NCBI GenBank assembly: GCA_019914945.1
Contig: CM034100.1
Span: 3,299,209 to 3,363,208, forward strand
DNA: 64,000 nt
Direction of reading: 5' to 3'
From: Typha latifolia
Lineage: Eukaryota; Streptophyta; Magnoliopsida; Poales; Typhaceae
Shown: positions 39,622 through 55,989 of the stretch, one piece after another
How the letters are laid out: each line of letters starts with the position of its first letter
How positions within the stretch are numbered: position 1 is the first letter of the stretch
The notes under the pieces: generated by a model
Database searches by the model: none
What the model was told of the DNA's origin: nothing
Seen by the model: only the letters and a program-made list of their open reading frames with translations
Position numbers and translations under genes: made by a program

Positions 39622-39972
39622 TCATTGCCCAGGTCGGCGAGGGAGATCGGAAGCGAGTCGAGATGCGATGGCGGAATGGTACATCACGTCATGGAAGCTC
39701 TCCGTCTCCATCGTCCTCATCCGCAGCTCCCTCGCCTTCTCCTCCGTGAGGGCCGCAAACCGCCGGATAGGCGGCCTCTTCGCTGCCTCCTCCACCGGGC
39801 CCGCCGCAGCGCCAGCGCCGTCGATGTAGTCCGCCTCCGCCGGCCAGCCGAAGAGCGGGGCCCACCACTTCCGGCCTCCGGTGGCGTCGCATCTCCGATC
39901 CCCTCCTCCGGCGGCGTGGGATCGGAACGCCGACGCCGGGGGGCGGATGGAGAGGACGATTCCAGATGCCAT
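39622..39972 (-). CDS. Small conserved-looking plant protein, 116 aa, function unknown
   Basis: An uninterrupted, GC-rich frame begins at MASGIVLSIRPPASAF and ends at TGA. It contains an Ala/Gly-rich low-complexity N-terminal half, the Trp-rich motif RKWWAPLFGWPAEADYID and a charged helical C-terminal part with EEKARELRMRTMETESFHD and MYHSAIASRLASDLP. Overlapping frames on the other strand reflect high GC. The pattern resembles small uncharacterised angiosperm proteins I vaguely recall, but I cannot name a family. There is no clear signal peptide; the Arg/Ser/Ala-rich, acid-poor N-terminus might be a plastid or mitochondrial targeting sequence, which is speculative. No intron is needed. Confidence 0.65.
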   Translation of the reverse strand: MASGIVLSIRPPASAFRSHAAGGGDRRCDATGGRKWWAPLFGWPAEADYIDGAGAAAGPVEEAAKRPPIRRFAALTEEKARELRMRTMETESFHDVMYHSAIASRLASDLPRRPGQ

Positions 39973-40611
39973 TTTTGGTTGGTAGGTTTTGTAGATCTGA
40001 GCAGCTTCGGTGGTTGTGTTAGTTAAAAAGTCTGAGGAGAGGAGAAAGGGAGGGGCGGCGGTTTTTAAGGAGAGAAGGGAAACGAGTGGATAAGGTCGGA
40101 GAGGGGTTCAGGTACGTGGCGGTGACCAAGCGGAAAATGACCTTTTTATCACTTTTACTTGCGTAAAGTTAAAGCCTAGTTTTAACCAGAAACCGTGGGC
40201 GAACAAGTGGGAAGTTATCCTTGAATTAGTGGAGCTAAATTTGCATTTAACACCTTGTATTTAACTGAATTCGCGGTGATAACCTGTACTTTCTACTATT
40301 TGACTATTTGTTAGATCACACCCTCGCTCCCACATAAAATAGAAAGAAAGAAAGAAAAATCTTTTGAAAAATACTCAATTCTGCTTCTAAATGGACTACA
40401 AAACTGTGCTGAATAGTATGAGACTAGATAGAGAGGTAAAGTCTTCGTGATTTGGGACGTAGAATTACCGTTCAAAATTTGGAGGGATATTTTGGTCGTC
40501 CGCGTTTGTCCGTGGACCGAGACGCAGCGTTGTTTTGGAGTTGTGTGCACTTTTGCAGTGCATGAGGTCTGCTACCCACGTCGGTGGGATGTGGATAAGT
40601 TGTCGTTTGTT

Positions 40612-40656
<45 letters not shown>

Positions 40657-42144
40657 CTTACCTTCTGGGACACGTTGCATCTGGGCAGATGGAGATGGGG
40701 GATGGGCGAAGGATGTGACTTTGGGCTCTTCACGCGTGGCGTACGTGAATAGTGGTTTGGTTTGGAATTTTACATAATTGTTCCTGAAATTTTTTTAAAC
40801 TATTATAATCACCGCTACATTTTTAAAATATTATAATTACTACTAAAAATATTATAATTATGTAACTAATTATAATTAAAAATTTCTAATGTAGATCTAA
40901 AAAAGACAAATAATTGATAAGTCATATTCCCCCACTTATCTCAGAGATTTTATTTCATATACAGGTGTCGATCTGGTTTTGTCTACTTGAGACTAAATTA
41001 AAAGGAGCAGTTGTGTAAAATTCTTCCTGAGATTTTTTTTTAATGACCTCTTGCTTTCTAATCACAGGTATCACTCGAGAGGCAGGGTGTTAGTAATAAC
41101 ATGATATTAAAGGATCCCATATTGAACCGAGTCGCTTATTTTATTTCACTGGGATCCATGCCTCTAATTCTAGGTGGAAAAGATCCCATATTTTTATGGA
41201 TAAAAGCATAGCTGGTACTTTCAGGGGGACCCTTGGTTTTATGTGGAGACTGAAACTTTGTATCAGATCTAACGAGGACAAATTGGGGGATACTTATCTA
41301 CCTGATTGCCTGCTAGACTAATTCCCTAGTAATGAAATTCTACATTGCCAGCTCTTGGATCTCAAAGCCACCGGACATAATTATCACAACGAATAATTTA
41401 TAAGATGTGAAAAATTAACACCTCCCAAATATTGTAAATAATTAAAGCGTGTTAACTCACCAGGATCAGGATCTGACAGTCTTGATACTTTTGCTTTCAT
41501 TCCATATTAATCCATAAAATACTCAAAAATCTTATGCGGTTAAGATAACAATAGTTTATATATTTTATGTTTTAACAGTGAACAACTGTCACGAGAAAGG
41601 CAGGGGAGAAACCAAAACGAGCTTTGTGAACAGAAGACGAGGATGTGGCCTCTCTCGGCAACTCTCTCTCTCTCTCTCCCTCTCTGCCTCTTTCTAAAGA
41701 ACTCTACTAGACGAAGGCTAAAGAGCATTCATCTTGAAACGTACTGGCGGTAGGTCTGAATAAACTCGTGCGTTTCAAGATAAACAGTATCTTTCATGGC
41801 ATAAAAAGAACTCGTGCGTCAAACATCGCAGTTAAGCTCGCACCCGACTCACGTTAATCGGATGCGTATGCTCCAAAAGCCAAAATGACACATCTAAACT
41901 ATCAGCAGATCATTCTACTTGCTTGCCTTCAGTAAAACTAAAATAGGAGTCGACAAAAAAAAAAAAAAAAGACAAAGGAAGGCATCAAAACAAAATCCTG
42001 GCTTTCGTGAAATAGAGGAACCATCTATTACATTAATAGTTGAACTTGTAACATTTAGGAGTAGGAGAGTCATAACGTGCGGACTTGTTCCCTCACAAAG
42101 AAGAAAGCCCATATGCAAACTAAACAGAAGCTGGTACGTTTAAA
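39973..42144. other. Intergenic DNA between the 116-aa gene and RPT6
   Basis: The first 130 bases (GC-rich, with TTAAAAA in the minus direction) are the probable promoter of the 116-aa gene. The rest is AT-rich with an (AG)20 array at 40613-40652 and a short (CT)n at about 41661-41679. No gene seen. Confidence 0.5.
40613..40652. repeat. (AG)20 microsatellite
   Basis: A perfect AG array in intergenic DNA, about 640 bases upstream of the 116-aa gene. Confidence 0.95.
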
Positions 42145-46764
<4,620 letters not shown>

Positions 46765-48156
46765 CTCCTCTCTCCACCAACCGACCTTTGTGTTTGCTCT
46801 TGGCTACTCGATTCCCTGCAGTACTCTCTGCCTTTCGACGCAAGTAATAAACTCGAATCTGCTATCAATCTACTATGGTGACTTCTATCTAAGGGAAATC
46901 CATGGGCCGGGTCGGATGGGCCTTAAGTTAATTATAATCTATCTTTTCGGGGCCCTGGTTTTAAGAAATTTCTGCAATCGCCGATAAAAATATTTCTATA
47001 TTTTGTGTTTATTATCATCTATATTATATTTTATTAATATTTAAAAATATTTTAATATTGATTTTTCTTAACCAAAAATAACTATATATTATTAGTTAAC
47101 TTAACTAGGTACAAAATGACTAGAATATCTGTTAAGGACTTATTTCTTTAAAACTCTTTTTCTTATCTCTCTTTTTTTTTCTCTATCTAAGACCATGGAT
47201 CACTTTGTGTACATCTCCGATTTGTTATGCGATGAGTTGATGGCAGAGAAGACGATAATATAACTCTATTCAAAATGTCAAAGATTTTTTTCTTCATAGA
47301 GTAAAACAAAGAGCAATATATACCGGTGACGATGATGAAGAAGCTACTCCCAAAATTAATCAAGGAATCGTTATTCTCCTCATCCAATGCCTTCTACGTT
47401 CTCACTTTTTTTGTGACTCTTTTTTAGCACGGAGAGAGAGAGAGATTATAGCTAATCTTCTTTTATTATTTTGTGTTAAATGTGTTATTTATTCAATAGT
47501 ATTAGATCTAATGCTTGAATAAATATACTTAGGAAGGATATCACGATCATCCTTAAACCATTATATCAAATGTTCACAAAACGATCAGATGATCAAACAT
47601 TTCCCCGTATCAAAAGGAGCTTCTTCAAGTCTCCATACACACACCTCCTATTGAGTGTGTTAGACTAAACACAGACATCTCGCAGCCTTACAATTCGAGC
47701 CCTACTTTATTTGTTTTTTCTGAATATTTTTGATAAAAGAAAAGGATATTTTTAGAAAAAGCAATGAGATAGGACTCGAACCATGAAAAAATCATAATGT
47801 AGGGGCTTTTCTGTAAAGTTCTATTATATATAATATCGCTTGATCCTTTCTTCTCTTCCTTTCATTCTGATTTCTGACTGTAGTTTTTATTTTTATTTTT
47901 TATTTTTAAGCGTAAAATGGAAGTACAGAAAATTAGATTTCCCATTTACTAGTATTTGATCTTCGATCTCTTTATTAAAGGGGCTCCTTCTTTGCTCAAA
48001 TTTTTACTTCTCCAAAGGGGAGTTCTTCGATCTATCGGATTGGGTCTAGGATTAGGTTTAGGGTTATTTGTAAGATTTTTTTTTTTTACCTCTCTTGATC
48101 CCAGATCTCTGTGGTGGGATAGGGTTTTTGGGTGGTCCAATTTGTTCCGTTGGATC
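46765..48156. other. Divergent intergenic region between RPT6 and STRAP
   Basis: This 1.4-kb AT-rich interval separates two divergently transcribed housekeeping genes and should hold both promoters. TATATAAT near 47826-47833 could be the STRAP TATA box. The RPT6 side is GC-richer and lacks an obvious TATA. No additional gene is seen. Confidence 0.55.
48057..48065. promoter_or_regulatory. Telo-box-like motif in the STRAP 5' leader
   Basis: TTTAGGGTT lies about 90 bases upstream of the STRAP ATG, preceded by the related GGTCTAGGATTAGG. Orientation is opposite to the canonical AAACCCTAA, but the motif is considered orientation-tolerant. Confidence 0.4.
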
Positions 48157-51100
48157 ATGGAGAAGAAGAAAGTAGCAATTCCGCTCGTGTGCCACGGGCA
48201 TTCGCGGCCGGTGGTGGATTTGTTCTATAGCCCTGTTACCCCTGATGGCTTCTTCCTCATTAGCGCAAGCAAAGGTTAGAAGTTCTCCTTTTGATCTCAG
48301 GATCGATATAAATGTAACTGTTTATTGAGTTCTTTTTTTTTTTTCTCTTTCTTTTGTGATCTCCTTTGTTTGACAAAAGTTAGAGATTGTAAATTTTTGA
48401 TATCGAGACGAACGCATATACGTGTGGTTGATGCCTTTATGGGCAAACGAACAAGTGGGTCTTCTACTGTTGCAAGTAATATATAGACATTTCAGTATGA
48501 AAAATGAGATCTTTTTATTTGTTAATGCTCGGAGTTATGAATCTGCTCTGGTAGAAATGCAGCAACAATTAAGAGACTCTTTGGTAGTATACAGAGATAA
48601 TGGAGACTGGAGAGCATGAGTTGAATAAATCAACTCGATGAGTAGTTATATTTCCTGCTGAGATCATAACTTCCACTTGATTACTAGGTTGAGTGACTAG
48701 TTTTTCTTTAGCATTACTAGACAACGAGACCTTTCACTAAAAAGTTTTTATTGAACATCCTCTTTACTTTTCCTTGTTTTGCAACATCAATCAGAAAGAT
48801 GGTGATATTCTCTTTCTGTGTATTCAGTAGCACATGTAGGTTTCTTATTAGAAATGCTTCAACTTTGCAGATGCCAACCCCATGCTTAGAAATGGTGAGA
48901 CCGGGGACTGGATTGGGACTTTTGAAGGGCACAAGGGTGCAGTTTGGAGTTGCTGTCTGGACACGAATGCCTTACGTGCTGCCTCAGGATCAGCTGATTT
49001 CACAGCGTAAGATGTTCTATTTGTTACATCAAGACTGTTGGTATGGGTTGAAACTTAGCTTTTATGCTCACACACCCACTTTGCCACCCTTCTGATTTTG
49101 AGGTCATTGATATTCACCCAAAAATGACTTTTTGATGTTATCCTGTTCTGATGGTTTTTTCTTTTTCGTTTTCTTTTTAAGTTTTCTCTCAACAACTGAA
49201 GTTTTGTTTCTGTTTTCCTGCCTTTTGTTGACTGCTGATCATAAGTGTTTATGTTTTTTTAATCACCCACTGTTTATCCAATAGGTGGTTGTTTTGGAAG
49301 CTTTTTCTCATTTGATTTCCCATTATTTGCCCTGAATTGCTTGGTTTCTCATTATCTCTATCTCTGAAGACGTTTGCATCCTTTATCACCCACTCTTTGT
49401 CAAGCATGTCCGTCACATCATGGATTCTTGGGGTTTGATCACCTTGGAAAGGTGGAACATGACCCTATTCTTTATGAACAACATGATGAGTCAAGTCTAG
49501 AAACAGTCATCAACATATCGATTGAGTCAGTCATAAGTCGATAGATACAACAGTCATCAACTTTCTTATTTGTTTCATCCATCTAATACATCAAGTCTTC
49601 AGTCAGTGGTTAACTGGAGTCAAATTTTGAAAAGCAAGTCCGCTTCTTTCGAGTCTTCTGCCATATGTTCCGCTCACTTGATACTCTTTAATACGATCCA
49701 TCATATAGAATAAGAGTTTAAGTCTTATTTGGTTTTGTATCCTTTTTTAATGGGACGAACACATGTGATGGGGAATGATCTTAGTTTCTAAGTCGTTAAT
49801 ATGAAAGTATTTTTATTTGCTGAATGTTTGCATCATAGGATGTTTGGCCCTAAAGATTATTCTGATTTTTTTTCTTCACTCTGCAGTAAAATATGGGATG
49901 CAATAACTGGCGATGAACTACACTCCTTTGAACATAAGCATATAGTCCGTGCATGTGCCTTCTCTGAGGTAACGGAGTAGTATTTTGATAATGTGGAAGT
50001 TTAATATTTTCTTTTGATATCGATGAAAACTTATATTCTGCTTGCTCATTTGATGACATATATACAATTTTATTGGGTATCACATTCTTATCTGGCTGAT
50101 ATTTGCAGCAATTGTGGGAGTGAGCCTTCATGATGCATGCGATATGTCTACTTATTCCTCTTTTCCCTTGACGAACATTTAATTCTGCATCCAGTCAGGA
50201 TAAATACTAGTGATCCACGCATATGATCTCCCTCCCTAGATCATGTAGGCGGGAGCCTCATGTACTAGGACACTCTTTTTTACTTGTGCATCATTATGTT
50301 TTCTGTAATATGAAGAAAATGATGCTCAGCATTTGACTAGCATGACTCATGTTAGTTCATTTGATATATAAAATAGCATGATGGTTTCTATGAATTACTC
50401 TCCTGAGTTTAAACGATTGCCTTTTCACTTGATGCGCATTTCAATTATATTTCCTTCTCCTGTCTGTGAGTTCACCTTGATAATGTACCTTAATCTTAGT
50501 TTGCCCTTGCTTGGACTAGATGACTGCTATTTTGATTATATGATATGATGATGTTTGAGCATATATCTTCAAGCAGCTGACAAATTGACTTCTGAAGTAT
50601 ATAAGATTTTTTGAGCTTCTCAAGCAGATTCCTTGCTATTATATTATTGTGGGAGTGCTAGCTGGCCTGTCCTTTTATATGTTCTGAACATTAAGATAAA
50701 CCAAAATTTATAACAGATCCAGTGGACCAATTTTATCTACCAGCTTCTTTCCTCAATTGGCTCCATCTTTGATCAAGTTTTCTACTCCTGCAGGATACTC
50801 ATCTGTTACTTACTGGGGGAATTGAGAAAATTTTACGTATATATGATCTGAATCGTCCTGATGCAACTCCGAGAGAAATTGATAAGTCACCTGGTTCTGT
50901 TAGAACTGTTGCTTGGCTTCACAGTGACCAAACTATATTAAGTTCTTGCACTGATATTGGTGGTGTAAGGTGTGTTCATTTACACTGATCTGGACCACCA
51001 ACCCTCTGTCCTCCTCCCTCTTCCCTCATCATCCTTCTTTATGAGTACTTTTGTTATTCTTTTACAAGTTGGTGATATTACTTATTTGGTATGGCACTGT

Positions 51101-52383
51101 CACTTTTTGATGATTTCATCTTGAAATGTTATTAGTTAAGAATTTACGTCAAAAGAGTATGTCAAAGTTGGAATCATGTAAGTTTTATATCTCAGTCCCT
51201 TGCGTCCTTCCTCTGGATCTCATTTTGTTTACGAATGTGCAGGTTATGGGATGTGAGAAGTGGGACAATTGTCCAAACTCTTGACACCAAGTCACCTGTC
51301 ACTTGTGCAGAAGTTAGTCAGGATGGTCGGTACATCACCACTGCTGATGGCTCAACTGTCAAATTTTGGGATGCAAATCAGTAAGCTACTGTGTTACTTT
51401 TCACTGCCACTTATTGGAAGGAATTTTCTTTTGTCAATTTATACCACCTTGACTACTCTGCAGTTTTGGAGTTGTGAAAAGCTACAATATGCCATGCACT
51501 GTGGAATCCGCTTCACTTGAACCAAAGCTTGGGGCAAGATTCATTGCTGGAGGAGAAGATATGTGGATACATGTCTTTGATTTCCACACTGGTGAAGAAA
51601 TCAGTAAGTTTTGGGTTCCCATAGTTACTCTTGAGTTACTCCCATCTAGATTGAAATAATGATGAAGAGGATATTAAATGTACAATGATTGGACATATTT
51701 GGTAGATATTCTAATAACCCTGAAATTACGAATTGTAGGTTTAGGGTTAATTTGTAGTTGGCTGTTAATTTTTCTACTAAAAGAAGACATCGAGCAGTAA
51801 AAACCTAATAAATAGTAATGCTCTTATAAATCTGAACTGTCTACAATATGCAGTGGTAGTTTGATATTAAATTCCTGTTCCCTTGTTATCATTCTATTCT
51901 GTAAAGTTTTCTTTGTGCAGAATTTAAACATCTGAATTCTGAACCAGTAGTAAGAACAGTCATTATTCTTGGATAAAATTTTCCATTTTCCCAGTTCATC
52001 ATCTGAATGATATCATCTGTGTGATTCTCTGTTAGTCTGTAAACTCAAGCCTGGACCTATAGCTGGTCTCTCTTTCTATAGCTTTCTTTCATGTACTATT
52101 TCATTATAGCGTGACTGATGATCGTAATTTGATGAACACAGCTTGCAATAAAGGTCACCATGGGCCTGTTCACTGTGTTCGCTTCTCGCCTGGTGGTGAA
52201 TCATATGCCTCAGGGTCTGAGGATGGCACCATCAGAATATGGCAGATGACCCAGTCCACCACTGATGAGAAGGAAACACTCAATGCAAACGGGTCTCCCG
52301 GGAAAATGAAGGTTGGAGTGAATGAGGTGTCCCGCAAGATCGAAGGCTTTCACATATCCGAGGATGGGCAGACTGAGATATAG
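48157..52383 (+). CDS. STRAP: STRAP-like WD40 repeat protein
   Basis: Seven exons (48157-48274, 48871-49006, 49887-49968, 50794-50969, 51243-51380, 51464-51603, 52142-52383) join in frame to 343 residues. The protein starts [20 protein letters not shown] and runs through WD40 blades including [57 protein letters not shown] and GTIRIWQM, enough for a single beta-propeller. It matches the serine-threonine-kinase receptor-associated protein / Unrip family. In animals STRAP acts with the SMN complex and TGF-beta receptors; in plants it is a conserved WD40 scaffold of less certain role. An in-frame upstream ATG (47956) exists, but the conserved family start is at 48157. The gene appears intact. 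Confidence 0.9.
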
Positions 52384-53279
52384 GATACTATCAGATGCCT
52401 GGTGCTGCTGCGAACATGGTATAGACAAGGCTGTTCCCTTTGTTGCTCTTCTTCACTCCTAGCACTGTTTTGTATGTACTGGGTGTCTCGTGAGACCGAG
52501 GATCACCTGTTGGTTTGGAATAAACCAGCCAAGGATTTCTGCAGGTGTTGGGTGTAATGATTCTCTACGTAGAAAGCTTCAAAACCTTGTGCTCTCTGAT
52601 TAAAGGTCTGATTGGTGGAGCCTCATCGCTATTGCAGTCTTGTTAAATCTGGCATCCTTGTTAAGATGCTAATAATTATCTGAATTACTGGAGAAAAGAA
52701 AGTTTACTCCTTGAATCTTGTTGCTGTTCTAACAGTGGTCTGTTAAACTGATACAATGGAAAAAAAAATTTCAGGTCTTCATTGCTATATGCTTGAAAAA
52801 TGCTATCATATTCTCTTACACGTGTTATTGTTTTCTTCTTGTGTAATCTTTTTTTGATTTTGTGCAAATTTTATTTTGGCTGCACGATTGCTTATAGGTT
52901 TGAAGGACAATGATTATTGATATTAATCTCATGGTTGATCGTCTGAGGAAAAACTACTGTGGATTATTTTTTGTTTGCTTCAAGTGTTGAGAAGATAAAA
53001 GGTAGTTTCTTGGAATACCAAAACCATCAGTTTTACCTACCGCAGCGGATCTGATTAGTGCAACTCTTTTTGTACCCGAAACCCGAATACCTTCTTCGGA
53101 GTTCGGATCACTCGGGTGATCCGGTCTCCGTTGGTAATTTCTCGCAGAAACGAGGATAACTTCGACGCAATGTCGTTCGACTTTCTCTAACCCCCCCCCC
53201 CCCCCCCATCATCTCGATCCTTTTCCTCCGCTCTCTCCCCCCTCTCTTCTCTCTCTAGCAGCCAATTGTTGGCCGCAAA
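52384..53279. other. Intergenic DNA between STRAP and H2A.Z
   Basis: The STRAP 3'UTR should occupy the first few hundred bases. The last 200 bases are CT-rich and contain a C17 homopolymer (53191-53207), probably in the H2A.Z promoter/leader. Confidence 0.6.
53191..53207 (+). repeat. C17 homopolymer upstream of H2A.Z
   Basis: Seventeen consecutive Cs lie about 73 bases before the H2A.Z start, within a CT-rich leader. On the opposite strand it is a poly-G tract with quadruplex potential. The length is uncertain in any assembly. Confidence 0.9.
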
Positions 53280-54722
53280 ATGTCGGGAAAAGGCGCGAAG
53301 GGTCTCATAACGGCGAGATCGTCGGTTCCCAATTCGGGCAAGGACAAGGACAAGAAGAAGCCCACCTCCCGCTCTTCTCGAGCTGGCCTCCAGGTCTCTC
53401 TCTTGATGTATTTGATCCTGTGAAGCCTTGGAGTCTTGGAGACGTTCTTGGGTGCATCCAATTACGTAGTATTTGTCGTTTTGCCGTCAAATTTAGTGTT
53501 GGTCTTGTTCATATGTGTGATCTCGGATAGCGAATTTGTTATCTTGTTCAGTAAACGGGACTAAGTTTACAAGAGATTTATAGGGAATGTTATGCTATTG
53601 GCAAGCTGACATCTTGCATGTTATAACATTTAAGGTTTAGAAGGTTGGCGGCTAAGATGGTTTCAGGCAGTGGTAGATATTATGCTGCAAATGTGATCAG
53701 AAAGGCAGACCCGTTTTAAATTACAAAGCTTCAAGGAGAAGTGACTATATAGAATTTAAGGGTGTACAAAGATGAAACTGAAAAAAATGCAGAACCAATT
53801 TGATGCATACAGACTGATATGCTCCAAACTAGATGAGCATGATGTTACAGAAGGAGAGAAAGATAATGACTTTAATAGGTTACGTTACAAAGTCTATAAT
53901 GATTAATAAAAAAATGAAAACTGCATTTAATTGTCTATTAAGGCCTATCTATGTTAATTATGTCAGACTGTTTCATCCAAACAAAATGCGCAGAGGTAGA
54001 AGTAAAGGAAAAGAGGATCTTCATATATGACAATTGTATATATCTGTTAGATAGTAGAGGTATCCTTGATTTCTAATAGTTCTCTTTCCTTGACACTTCA
54101 ATTGGACCTCTGTAGCTGATCCATTCTTGTAGAGCTGTTCATAGTGATTGATTTCATTTAACACTGTATTTAGTTGTATCTTTAAATCTAATTAGTTCAA
54201 TCATTTTTTCCTGGTTCCTCACGACAGTTGTTTCTTCCGCAACATACTGCACATATCTATTTATAGACACACATGTGTATGTATGTGCATGTATATGTGT
54301 GCTTGGGTAATGGTTGCATGGATTCAGCATAAAATCATGTTATTGAACATTACTCTTACCTCAGGACTTTGTTTGGAACTAAACTGATAGAGCACTCTTG
54401 CTCTGTATTCTTTGCCTTCCAACAGTTTCCAGTTGGTCGTGTTCATCGACTGCTGAAGTCTCGAGTTGCAGCAAATGGGAGAGTCGGCGCGACAGCAGCT
54501 GTATACTCTGCTGCTATTCTAGAATACCTGACAGCAGAGGTATTAGAACTGGCTGGGAATGCAAGCAAGGATCTAAAAGTTAAGCGCATAACTCCGAGAC
54601 ATCTGCAACTAGCAATCCGCGGGGACGAAGAGCTGGATACTCTTATCAAGGGGACTATAGCTGGAGGAGGTGTGATCCCTCACATCCATAAATCTCTCAT
54701 AAACAAATCTTCCAAAGATTAA
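53280..54722 (+). CDS. H2A.Z: Histone H2A.Z variant
   Basis: Two exons (53280-53393 and 54426-54722, phase 0) give 136 residues. The N-terminus [15 protein letters not shown] with a Lys-rich stretch precedes the histone fold at [14 protein letters not shown]. The region [20 protein letters not shown], then [18 protein letters not shown], is the H2A.Z-specific sequence (M6/acidic-patch area), not canonical H2A or H2A.X (no SQ-E/D tail). The protein ends [15 protein letters not shown]2A.Z is exchanged into nucleosomes by SWR1-type remodellers, mainly near transcription starts and in temperature- or stress-responsive genes. The N-terminal tail differs from commonly seen plant copies, but the fold is complete. 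The roughly 1-kb intron is AT-rich. Confidence 0.95.
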
Positions 54723-55728
54723 TTTGATTTCCAGGATATATTTATAGTGGCAATGTCGTAAGACCATGATGAAGTCCTGCTTGCCTGAGTCTTCTTATTG
54801 TAAATGTGAAACTTATCTGGATATTTTGTATTTTGTTCGAGTTTTTAGCGGATCCTCGAAAAAGAATACCTTCCGAGTCAGCCCAAAAACTGCAATAAAT
54901 CAGACAATATATGTAACGAGTAATGCTGTGCTTAAATGTTGAGACATTGATTAATAAGTTATGTTATAAATTGGAGTTTCACTATTGCCAAAACAATTTA
55001 TAAGCTTATGAGGATATTATATTGGGTTAATTACGTTAACACCTCGTGAACTACACTTGATTTTCACGGAGACCTCCTAAACGGTGAGCCTGGCTTGCCG
55101 GAAGTCGAACCCGCTGCCTCGGCCCTTGCCCTCACTGCCCTCATCCCCATCGTGCTTGCCTTCGCCGCCCGACCGCTGTCCTCGTCGCCCTCCTTGCCCA
55201 CTCTCATCCTTTGTCTGATTTGATTCCTCCATCGTGTGTGATCTTGCCCGTGCCGCATCACCATCCTCGGCCACCCTTGTTCACACCGCACTGCGCTGCC
55301 CTCAACCTTGGCTAGACATGATCATCGGGTGAGCCGGGCCGGGTTCCGGCTGTGCTTTTGGGGTCAACCAGTCTTAAATATTTATTCACGGCCGGATCCA
55401 TCAATTACTCGGGGCGAACTGGATTCGGACCGGACTAAAATAGTCTAACCCATTACCGCTCAGCCCGTGAGAGATCGAGCCAAGTAGGGCAGGCTCCGCC
55501 TCAATATAGGGAGGGGATTTGGGGGCTCTAGCCCCAGTCATGCATCAAGAACTCAAATGTCTATAAACATTAAAATTTACTAGCTGATCACTCGTCACAA
55601 ATGCATATTACAGCAAGACCCACAGCCTCACCTTCACCAACTAAACAAGATAAGCATAAGAAAATGGGTCCTTCTACAGAAACAATTCTAAAATTTTTTT
55701 TATGGATAAATGGGCGTGTCGGCATTCT
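54723..55728. other. Intergenic DNA with a GC-rich segment
   Basis: The first 300 bases should hold the H2A.Z 3'UTR. From about 55040 to 55540 the composition changes abruptly to GC-rich sequence, with frames on both strands that look like chance. This segment is unlike its surroundings and may be transposon-borne (see the GDSL fragment). Confidence 0.45.
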
Positions 55729-55961
55729 TTAGCGACGTTGTGATCTCATAATAGGTGGATCAGCAAAGGGACCATTAAGCCAACCTTTGGCTATGGATTC
55801 ATAAGCAGCTTCAGTTAAGTGAATCCCATCCCAACTCCAATGTTTTGTTGGGTCCTCACATGCTGCTGAACCTGGGTCACCACATTTGTATGTAAGGTTG
55901 AAGTTGTATATGCCTTGACCTCCTGCACCACAGGAAGCTTTTGGTAGCTGTTTGTGAAATC
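55729..55961 (-). pseudogene. Orphan last exon of a GDSL esterase/lipase
   Basis: A splice acceptor (TTTGCAG) at 55962 precedes a frame reading GFHKQLPKASCGAGGQGIYN, then CGDPGSAACEDPTKHWSWDG and IHLTEAAYESIAKGWLNGPF. This is the C-terminal block of plant GDSL esterases, with the catalytic Asp/His (WDGIHLTEAA). No upstream exons (signal peptide, GDSL block) are seen on this strand in the following 1.4 kb. It is therefore a fragment and not a working gene. It lies between GC-rich segments (55.04-55.54 and 56.27-56.51 kb) that could be remnants of a transposon. Whether the fragment is transcribed is unknown. Confidence 0.75.
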
Positions 55962-55989
55962 CTGCAAATGCAAAGGAGAATTGAGTCAT

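Noticed and set aside
47956..48156. In-frame upstream extension of STRAP from ATG 47956
   Set aside because: Family members begin at MEKKK/MDKKK (48157). The extra residues are Gly/Leu and Phe runs from leader sequence.
55064..55291. GC-rich minus-strand frames near 55.1 kb
   Set aside because: Short, Arg/Gly-rich and without a domain; likely chance in a GC-rich segment.
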